NCBI RefSeq assembly: GCF_002902725.1
Contig: NZ_PPRT01000034.1
Location: 1-64,000 of the forward strand
DNA length: 64,000 bases
Source: Staphylococcus caprae
GTDB taxonomy: Bacteria > Bacillota > Bacilli > Staphylococcales > Staphylococcaceae
Reading direction: 5' to 3'
Shown one piece after another: positions 57,770-64,000 of this stretch. Made by a program: the position numbers and the translations under genes. The notes under the pieces were generated by a model. That model was not told the origin of the DNA, made no database searches, and saw only the letters and a program-made list of their open reading frames with translations. Positions within the stretch are counted from its first letter, which is position 1, and each line of letters starts with the position of its first letter.

Positions 57770-58381
57770 ATGACTAAATATACATTTGCGCCAAAAGATT
57801 TTAAAGCATTTGATGTTGATGGTTTAGAGAATAGAATGGAAGCACTGAATGAGCATGTTAGACCACAGTTAAATCAATTAGGAGACTATTTCGCTGATTA
57901 TTTCAGTTCACAAACAGGTGAAGAATTCTATCCTCACGTAGCGAAACATGCACGTCGAAGCGTGAACCCACCTGTAGATACTTGGGTCGCATTCGCACCT
58001 AATAAACGTGGTTATAAGATGTTACCTCATTTCCAAATTGGATTATTTAGAGATCAACTATTTATTATGTTCGGTGTCATGCATGAGGCTAAAAATAAAG
58101 CCGAGCAAATGAAAATCTTTAAAAAGCATTTTGATAAAATCAAAGCATTACCTAACGACTATAGCTTATGTTTAGATCACATGAAACCAGAAAAAACACT
58201 TATTAAAGATATGAGTGAAGATGATCTTAAAAAAGCAATTGATCGCGCAATTAACGTAAAAAAAGGTGAGTTTTTCGTAGCACGAGCAATTGAACCTTCT
58301 GATAAAAGATTGAAAAGCGACAAAGCTTTCTTACAATTCGTAGAAGAAACATTTGATCAGTTCTTAAAATTTTATCAATAA
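57770..58381 (+). CDS. UPF0637 family protein YktB
   Basis: A 203-residue soluble protein of the UPF0637 family. Conserved text: [26 protein letters not shown] at the start, [32 protein letters not shown] in the middle and [21 protein letters not shown] at the end. GAGGAGGC before the ATG at 57770; I reject the longer frame. Function unknown, the family being widespread in Bacillales. Next to the suhB-type gene, as in Bacillus (yktB/yktC). Confidence 0.88.
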   Translation: MTKYTFAPKDFKAFDVDGLENRMEALNEHVRPQLNQLGDYFADYFSSQTGEEFYPHVAKHARRSVNPPVDTWVAFAPNKRGYKMLPHFQIGLFRDQLFIMFGVMHEAKNKAEQMKIFKKHFDKIKALPNDYSLCLDHMKPEKTLIKDMSEDDLKKAIDRAINVKKGEFFVARAIEPSDKRLKSDKAFLQFVEETFDQFLKFYQ

Positions 58382-58457
58382 AATAATTTTGATTTATAAA
58401 GTTTGAGTAGTATTTAATACAATGCTATTCAAGCTTTTTTAATGTGATGCAATATTT

Positions 58458-58491
58458 TTAGGTTGACCTAACTTTTTGTTTAGGTTAATAT
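58458..58491 (+). promoter_or_regulatory. mntH promoter with MntR-type operator
   Basis: TTAGGTTGACCTAA (58458-58471) is a perfect inverted repeat and a further half-site TTTAGGTTAA lies at 58479-58488. The -35 TTGACC (58463-58468) and -10 TAATAT (58486-58491), spacer 17, are covered by these repeats, so a bound repressor would block transcription. The half-site matches those I recall for S. aureus MntR at mntH and mntABC. Confidence 0.85.
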
Positions 58492-58520
58492 ATTTTCATA
58501 AGATTTTAGAGGTGAGTTTA

Positions 58521-59867
58521 TTGAGTATAAAAGACAACAATTATGAACAACATCAAAGCTTAGATGAAATCAATAATACTATTCATTTTGATCATAAAAG
58601 TAGTGCAAGTCAGAAATTTCTAGCATTTCTCGGGCCTGGGTTATTAGTAGCTGTGGGTTACATGGATCCAGGAAATTGGATTACATCTATGCAAGGTGGC
58701 GCACAATACGGTTATACCTTGCTATTCGTGATTTTAATCTCAAGTTTGGCAGCGATGTTATTACAAAGTATGACGGTAAGATTAGGAATAGCAACTGGTA
58801 AAGATCTTGCACAAATGACACGTCATTTTTTAAGTAAACCCATTGCGATAGTTTTCTGGATTATTGCAGAGTTAGCAATCATTGCCACTGATATCGCCGA
58901 AGTGATTGGGAGTGCGATTGCTTTAGATTTAATTTTCGGCATTCCACTAATCGTTGGTGCATTAATCACAGTATTCGATGTATTCCTATTACTATTTATT
59001 ATGCGTTTCGGTTTCAGAAAGATTGAAGCCATTGTAGGTACTTTAATATTTACAGTTCTAGCAATATTCGTGTTTGAAGTGTTTATTTCTTCACCACATT
59101 TAACTGATATTCTAAATGGGTTTGTTCCACATAAAGAAATTGTGACAAACCAAGGCATACTATATATCGCTTTAGGTATTATTGGGGCTACAATCATGCC
59201 ACATAATTTATATCTACATTCATCTATCGTGCAATCACGTAAGTATAACCGTCATGATAATCAAGAAAAAGCACAAGCTATTAAATACGCAACGATTGAT
59301 TCAAATCTTCAATTATCTATTGCATTTGTAGTCAATTGTTTATTACTAACACTAGGTGCTGCCCTCTTTTTCGGAACTAAAACTAACGATTTAGGTGGTT
59401 TCTATGATTTATATCATGCGTTGAAAACTGAACCGGCATTAGGTGCAGCAATGGGCGGTGTGATGAGTACACTATTTGCAGTTGCCCTATTAGCATCAGG
59501 ACAGAACTCAACGATTACTGGAACGTTAGCAGGACAAATCGTTATGGAAGGATTCTTAAGATTATCCATTCCTAACTGGATGCGTCGTCTAATCACACGT
59601 TCGCTTGCAGTCATACCAGTTATTATTTGTTTAATCATTTTCAGAGGTAATGCTGAAAAAATAGAACAATTACTAGTATTTTCACAAGTATTCTTAAGTA
59701 TAGCGTTACCTTTTTCATTAATACCGCTTCAATTGGCTACAAGTAATAAGAAATTAATGGGACCATTTATTAATAAGATGTGGGTTAACATTATTTCATG
59801 GACGCTGATTGTAATACTAAGTGGATTAAATATTTATTTAATTATTCAAACGTTTCAAGAGTTATAA
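58521..59867 (+). CDS. mntH: manganese transporter MntH (NRAMP)
   Basis: A 448-residue NRAMP importer, proton-coupled, for manganese (and possibly iron). The signature DPGNW (near 48) provides the metal-binding Asp and Asn of helix 1, and MPHNLYLHS gives the Met-containing helix 6 site (MPHN). Eleven membrane helices. I start at TTG 58521 (encoding [10 protein letters not shown]), four bases after AGAGGTGAG; the upstream ATG at 58476 lies inside the promoter. Regulated by the MntR-type operator upstream. Terminator follows. Confidence 0.95.
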   Translation: MSIKDNNYEQHQSLDEINNTIHFDHKSSASQKFLAFLGPGLLVAVGYMDPGNWITSMQGGAQYGYTLLFVILISSLAAMLLQSMTVRLGIATGKDLAQMTRHFLSKPIAIVFWIIAELAIIATDIAEVIGSAIALDLIFGIPLIVGALITVFDVFLLLFIMRFGFRKIEAIVGTLIFTVLAIFVFEVFISSPHLTDILNGFVPHKEIVTNQGILYIALGIIGATIMPHNLYLHSSIVQSRKYNRHDNQEKAQAIKYATIDSNLQLSIAFVVNCLLLTLGAALFFGTKTNDLGGFYDLYHALKTEPALGAAMGGVMSTLFAVALLASGQNSTITGTLAGQIVMEGFLRLSIPNWMRRLITRSLAVIPVIICLIIFRGNAEKIEQLLVFSQVFLSIALPFSLIPLQLATSNKKLMGPFINKMWVNIISWTLIVILSGLNIYLIIQTFQEL

Positions 59868-59898
59868 AAAAAGATGGCATACGCCATCTTTTTTTATG
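59867..59898. terminator. bidirectional terminator between mntH and DUF4064 gene
   Basis: AAAAAAAGATGGC and GCCATCTTTTTTT form a stem with short loop (ATAC), T-runs on both sides. Confidence 0.9.
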
Positions 59899-59907
59899 TC
59901 CAATCAA

Positions 59908-60453
59908 CTAATATATATAAGGGTCATCTTTTTTACGATCCTTAAGTTCTTTTTCTGGGTCCCACTCATCTTGGCGAGTATGATTCTGGTTTAAATTATC
60001 ATTGTTTGCTAGATTACGACGCTCATTTGAATTCTGCGTACCATTCGTATTATTAAAGTAACTTTGATGACGACTATCTTTTTTAGAAAATAGCAATACA
60101 GCTACAATAATCCATAAAATCATAGCAATAAGATTCATAGTAACAATTCCTGTAATCGCTGCTGCTATAAATAAACAACCTGCTAAATTTTTACGTCCTT
60201 TGATAATTAACGCCCCTACAACACCAAGCAAAGTAGAAAAGGCTAAAAAGCCAATTGAAATAATCATAGATGCAAATAAAATATCAGGAGTAACATTTTG
60301 TTCGCTTCCATAGAATTGTTTGAGTATATCGTTATATTGTTGTTGATTCTCACTACTTTTCATAACAATGAGTGACATCCCTGTTAATAGTAAGTACATG
60401 ATACTTAGCCCATTCGCTACCCATGCTAAAATGATTTCTGTTTTTCTGTTCAT
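59908..60453 (-). CDS. DUF4064-type four-helix membrane protein
   Basis: A 181-residue protein with about four hydrophobic helices (about 8-30, 61-85, 92-110, 112-130) and a hydrophilic Asn/Asp/Arg tail (NNDNLNQNHTRQDEWDPEKELKDRKKDD). The layout matches staphylococcal DUF4064 proteins of unknown function. I start at ATG 60453 (MNRKTEIILAW), ten bases after GAGGTGG. Downstream of the larger related protein, across its terminator. Confidence 0.8.
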   Translation of the reverse strand: MNRKTEIILAWVANGLSIMYLLLTGMSLIVMKSSENQQQYNDILKQFYGSEQNVTPDILFASMIISIGFLAFSTLLGVVGALIIKGRKNLAGCLFIAAAITGIVTMNLIAMILWIIVAVLLFSKKDSRHQSYFNNTNGTQNSNERRNLANNDNLNQNHTRQDEWDPEKELKDRKKDDPYIY

Positions 60454-60533
60454 AATTCTATGCACCACCTCAAATAATCTTCTTATCTTAATCATACTAA
60501 AATTTAAGTTGTATCGCGAATGCATACAAAAAA

Positions 60534-60565
60534 GGCTGGGGTAATAAATTGATTATGCCCCAGCC
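60534..60565 (-). terminator. terminator of the 410-residue membrane protein gene
   Basis: GGCTGGGG (60534-60541) pairs with CCCCAGCC (60558-60565), with TAAT/ATTA inner pairing; leftward TTTTTTG follows. Confidence 0.85.
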
Positions 60566-60580
60566 TAACAATGATTAATA

Positions 60581-61813
60581 TTATTTATTTTCACTATTGT
60601 CATCTTGTTCAGTTGTGTTCTCTTTTGTACCTTCATCATCATGATTACCATGGAACATTTGACGTCGCTCTTCATAATTCATTCGACGTTGATTAACAGC
60701 ACTTGGTTGATTTTTTCTTTTTTCTTTCATGCGTTTATTATAAGCTTTTTTCTTTTCTTTTTTCTTCGCACGAATTTCAGCTTTTTCTCTCTTCCGCTGT
60801 GCCTTAAGTTCTTTAGGATCAACTTGAGGTTCTATTGGTTCCTGATAATTATTGTAGCCATCGTCATAGCCATAACTATAATCATCATTATCCTGATAGT
60901 TATTCTCTTGCATTTGATCTTCGCGATTCGCTTTTTTAGATTTCTTGTTATATTTTGCCTGTCTAGACATCACTTCAGGTTCTTCCTCAGTATTCTGACT
61001 AGAAGCATATTCACTTTCTACAGCACGTTTAGGAAATTGTGAATATTTATCATCTGTTTCCTCATACTGTTCTCTATTAGCGTAGTCATGATCTAAATGA
61101 TTATCATATGGCTGTTCATATTGTTGCGCTTCAAATGCTTCTTTTTGTCGACGTTCTTTTCTAAGTTGTCTTCTTGTATTTCTATTTTCCTTTTCGTCTC
61201 GTGGTTGTTCATATTCATCGTAATAACCTTGATGATAGTCCTCTTCATAATAATCATCTCGAGGTCTAGAATGAGGTTCGTGATGATCATAATATTCACG
61301 TTCATCATAGTATGGTTGACCATAATCATCGTTATAATATGCGGGCACTGTCTCAACTTTATTCCTTCTAGCAAACATCATAATTGCGATGATAAAGAAT
61401 AAAATTGGAATAATTAAAGTGACCACTAAAAATACTAAAGGAATCGTAACTACTGCTGCCAATAGAAATAAGAAACCTGAAAGAATTCTAATATTCATTG
61501 ATATTAATGCTAAAAAAGAAATTAATAGACAAACGATAAAGTAAACAATAATCGCCCATACGCCATTTTGTAACCAAATGACAAATTGAGTTGTACTTAA
61601 ATCATTGTTTCCTAAAATTTGTTGTATCAGCTCATTGTTATTTAATGAACTTTCTAAATTAGCTATTGACGTATCATTACTAAATGATACGAGTGCAATA
61701 AACATAGTTATAATCGTCAATATGAGTAAGAATACCCAACTAAACCAACCTAAAACTTTTTCAGTTAGCCGACTGACTGGACGCTTAATTTGTGTGTATT
61801 GCTCTCCTGACAT
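60581..61813 (-). CDS. membrane protein with long charged cytoplasmic tail (DUF4064-like)
   Basis: A 410-residue protein. Three to four hydrophobic helices fill about 20-150 (WFSWVFLLILTIITMFIALV, IVYFIVCLLISFLAL, LFLLAAVVTIPLVFLVV). The remaining ~250 residues form a disordered tail, first rich in Tyr/Asp/Glu (YYDEREYYDHHEPHSRPRDD), then Lys/Arg/Gln-rich (KAQRKREKAEIRAKKKEKKK). The tail appears intrinsically disordered and could bind RNA, DNA or lipid. Function unknown. AGGAGTTGTAG before the ATG. Confidence 0.78.
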   Translation of the reverse strand: MSGEQYTQIKRPVSRLTEKVLGWFSWVFLLILTIITMFIALVSFSNDTSIANLESSLNNNELIQQILGNNDLSTTQFVIWLQNGVWAIIVYFIVCLLISFLALISMNIRILSGFLFLLAAVVTIPLVFLVVTLIIPILFFIIAIMMFARRNKVETVPAYYNDDYGQPYYDEREYYDHHEPHSRPRDDYYEEDYHQGYYDEYEQPRDEKENRNTRRQLRKERRQKEAFEAQQYEQPYDNHLDHDYANREQYEETDDKYSQFPKRAVESEYASSQNTEEEPEVMSRQAKYNKKSKKANREDQMQENNYQDNDDYSYGYDDGYNNYQEPIEPQVDPKELKAQRKREKAEIRAKKKEKKKAYNKRMKEKRKNQPSAVNQRRMNYEERRQMFHGNHDDEGTKENTTEQDDNSENK

Positions 61814-61888
61814 CCGCTACAACTCCTTACTTTACTATCAAATCATTATATAGGATAAACGAATAAATAACTACCATTTATCTCTACA

Positions 61889-62962
61889 TTATTTCAGAGA
61901 CATTTTGAAATTTAAAAAACTTTCATTATAATCTCCAAGCGTTTTTTGTCCTAAATCTTTATATACCTCTAAGCGATTCTGTTCTTTCTTTGTAGGATAA
62001 AATCTATCATCATCTCTAACATCTTTAGGCAATTGATTTCTTGCTGCTTTGTTAGGTGTTGCATAGCCTACCCATTCCGTATTCTGTTTATTATTTTTCG
62101 CATCTAATAAGAAGTTCATAAATTTATATGCACCTTCTTTATTTTGTGCTGTTTTAGGAATAACCATGTTATCAAACCAAAGATTAGAACCTTCTTTAGG
62201 TATCACGTAATCAAATTTGTCATTATCTTGTACTAAAGGTGCGGCTACGCCACTCCAAACAACAGCAATATTACCTTCGTTTTGTTGAAGCATCATCGTA
62301 ATTTCATCACCTACGACACCTCGCACTTGTGGCGCTAATTTTTTTAAATCTTTTTCCGCTTCTTTAATATGGGAAGGGTTTTTATCATTTAAACTATATC
62401 CGAGTTTATTCAGACCCATGCCCATGATTTCCCTAGCACCGTCCACTAATAAAATATCATTTTTATATTTAGATTGATACAAATCACTCCAACTATTAAA
62501 GTTTGCGTGAGGATATTTTTCCTTATTATATAGGATACCCACTGTACCAAAGAAATACGGTAAAGAATATTTATTATGTGGATCATATGACATATTCGTA
62601 TAATCTGAATCAAGATTTTTCATATTAGGAATTTTTTTATGATCCAAGGGCACTAACAAATTTGAACGTTTTAATTTTTGGACCGTATACTCACTTGGGA
62701 ATGCTACGTCATAATGTGTACCACCATTACGAATCTTAGCCTCCATTGCTTCATTAGAATCAAATGTTTCATAAACCACTTGTATACCAGTCTCTTTTTC
62801 AAACTTTTTAATTAAACTAGGATCGATATATTCACCCCAATTATAAACATAAATCTTTTCATGTGTTGGGGTGTTCTCCTTTGATTTAAACCAATGACTT
62901 ACAACTAAACATAATACGCCAATGACTATTGCAGAAATGATGAGTTGTAAAAATCGTTTCAT
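61889..62962 (-). CDS. potD: spermidine/putrescine-binding protein PotD
   Basis: A 357-residue ABC substrate-binding protein for polyamines. An N-terminal hydrophobic segment (about 3-25, LIISAIVIGVLCLVVSHWF) would anchor it; its Cys does not sit in a clean lipobox (VLC, no small residue before). The type II fold has YNWGEYIDPSLIKKFEKETG, EAMEAKIRNGGTHYDVAFPS and GDEITMMLQQNEGNIAVVWSG. Its start overlaps potC by four bases (ATGA). Last gene of potBCD seen here. Confidence 0.93.
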   Translation of the reverse strand: MKRFLQLIISAIVIGVLCLVVSHWFKSKENTPTHEKIYVYNWGEYIDPSLIKKFEKETGIQVVYETFDSNEAMEAKIRNGGTHYDVAFPSEYTVQKLKRSNLLVPLDHKKIPNMKNLDSDYTNMSYDPHNKYSLPYFFGTVGILYNKEKYPHANFNSWSDLYQSKYKNDILLVDGAREIMGMGLNKLGYSLNDKNPSHIKEAEKDLKKLAPQVRGVVGDEITMMLQQNEGNIAVVWSGVAAPLVQDNDKFDYVIPKEGSNLWFDNMVIPKTAQNKEGAYKFMNFLLDAKNNKQNTEWVGYATPNKAARNQLPKDVRDDDRFYPTKKEQNRLEVYKDLGQKTLGDYNESFLNFKMSLK

Positions 62963-63780
62963 TCATTTACACCCCGCTTCACCATCTTTTGTCGTTTAAC
63001 GAAGTGTTGAATAGCATAATATCCTATTATGCCTATTAATATAGCTACAAATAAAATTGTAGAAATAGCGTTTATCTCCATACTTATACCTTTTCTAGCC
63101 ATCGCGTAAACTTCTACAGATAAAACACTAAAGCCATTTCCTGTTACGAAAAAGCTTACTGTAAAGTCATCTAATGAATAAGTCAATGACATGAAAAATC
63201 CACCAATAATGGAAGGCATAATATTAGGGATAATAACACTACTTAACAATTGCGATTCATTAGCACCTAAATCTCTAGCAGCATTCAGCATATTATCGTT
63301 CATCTCATATAGTTGCGGTAGCACGATAATCACCACGATTGGGATACAAAATGCTATATGAGATGCTAAAACTGTAGAAAATCCTAAACCTAAGCCTGTA
63401 AAATGTCCAATTGCTGTAAACATAATTAAAAATGAAGCACCAATAACAACATCTGATGACACCATCAGTACGTTATTCAAAGTCAGTAAAGTAACTTTGA
63501 ATTTCTTGTTACGTAAATAGTATAAAGCAATCGCACCAAAGGTACCGATGACTGTTGAGATTGAGGCAGCTAACAATGCAATGGCAATCGTATTAAATAT
63601 CACAGACATTAATCGGTCATCTTGGAAAAGCGTTTGATAATGTTCTAACGTGAAATGCTCAAAATGAATCATATTTCCAGCTGAATTAAAAGAATATACC
63701 ATTAAAAATAGAATAGGTATATATAAGATTGCGATGAGTATTCCTATGTACAACTTTCCATACCACTTCACGTCATTCAC
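62959..63780 (-). CDS. potC: spermidine/putrescine permease PotC
   Basis: A 273-residue inner-membrane permease with six helices. The EAA coupling loop ARDLGANESQLLSSVIIPNIMPSI (near 168-190) binds the ATPase PotA. YSLDDFTVSFFVTG near 205 is typical of polyamine permeases. GGAGTGAACG-like site; overlaps potB by four bases and potD by four. Lengths and order fit potA-potB-potC-potD. Confidence 0.94.
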   Translation of the reverse strand: MNDVKWYGKLYIGILIAILYIPILFLMVYSFNSAGNMIHFEHFTLEHYQTLFQDDRLMSVIFNTIAIALLAASISTVIGTFGAIALYYLRNKKFKVTLLTLNNVLMVSSDVVIGASFLIMFTAIGHFTGLGLGFSTVLASHIAFCIPIVVIIVLPQLYEMNDNMLNAARDLGANESQLLSSVIIPNIMPSIIGGFFMSLTYSLDDFTVSFFVTGNGFSVLSVEVYAMARKGISMEINAISTILFVAILIGIIGYYAIQHFVKRQKMVKRGVNE

Positions 63781-64000
63781 CCCTTCCCATTCGATGATTT
63801 AGATTTCGTTACAATTAATATGAACGCCATAAATATAATTAAGAACAATGCAATGGTTGAACCCATGCCATAATTTTGAATCGTTAAGAATTGTTCTTCA
63901 ATTGAAGTTCCGATATTAATAACTTTATTACCAGCAATCAGTCGAGTAATCATAAACAGCGACAATGCAGGAATAAATGTAACTTGAATACCCGTCATGA
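63777..64000 (-). CDS. potB: spermidine/putrescine permease PotB (3' part)
   Basis: Only the C-terminal ~74 residues are in the window; the gene continues past the right edge, so the internal Met near 63998 is not its start. Visible: PALSLFMITRLIAGNKVINIG, a segment typical of PotB, a final membrane helix (TIALFLIIFMAFILIV) and the end TKSKSSNGKG. The stop overlaps the potC start by four bases. Confidence 0.88.
   Translation of the reverse strand, partial: MTGIQVTFIPALSLFMITRLIAGNKVINIGTSIEEQFLTIQNYGMGSTIALFLIIFMAFILIVTKSKSSNGKG

Overview
The window is a low-GC Firmicute chromosome segment that I read as a coagulase-negative Staphylococcus. Gene order (murI-rdgB, sdhCAB, uvrC, trxA, mutS2, polX, cvpA, zapA, rnhC, pheST, isd, rpmF, coaD-rsmD, ylbG, ylbF, ctaM/B/A, pyc, ftsW, ylaN, typA, mntH, potBCD) follows the shared staphylococcal backbone, and many proteins are close to what I remember of S. 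aureus and S. epidermidis. Five S. epidermidis-type beta phenol-soluble modulins together with a full heme-acquisition (isd) locus suggest the S. capitis / S. caprae / S. epidermidis branch. The species is an inference, not shown.

Left part (1-17.7 kb): a HAD phosphatase; an array of five 44-residue PSM-beta genes with cre-like and AgrA-like upstream sites; tRNA-Arg(TCT); a serine-acetyltransferase-like protein; the murI-rdgB-phosphodiesterase operon; succinate dehydrogenase sdhCAB; and a DNA repair/redox block (uvrC, trxA, mutS2, polX, cvpA, zapA) ending at divergent rnhC.

Middle part (17.8-34.4 kb): pheS-pheT behind a Phe-type T-box leader, an rRNA methyltransferase, then the iron-regulated heme locus. 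One leftward operon, isdC - NEAT membrane protein (isdK-like) - isdE - isdF - ABC ATPase - srtB - isdG, starts at a textbook promoter with a Fur box between -35 and -10. Three rightward YSIRK/LPXTG wall-protein genes follow, two with Fur-box-like palindromes just downstream of their -10. Two carry NEAT domains (one, or three of which two are divergent). The first is a 727-residue protein made almost entirely of Gly/Thr/Pro/Gln/Asn repeats with no recognisable domain. Together they would strip heme from hemoglobin, pass it across the wall (SrtB-anchored IsdC), import it (IsdEF plus ATPase) and degrade it (IsdG).

Right part (34.5-64 kb): rpmF, yceD, tmcAL, coaD-rsmD, ylbG, glpQ; a tandem array of five DUF1433-like membrane-anchored paralogues (39.9-42.6 kb), the clearest accessory insertion; ylbF and a CAP protein; heme A synthesis (ctaM, ctaB, divergent ctaA); pyruvate carboxylase; ftsW; ylaN; ylaL/ylaI; typA; a phosphatase; yktB; mntH with an MntR-type operator on its promoter; two related membrane proteins; and potD-potC-potB (potB cut by the window edge). 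Several intergenic gaps hold members of one dispersed repeat family about 110-290 bp long, which seems to double as transcript ends. Metal and heme economy is a recurring theme (isd, cta, sdh, mntH, ylaN).
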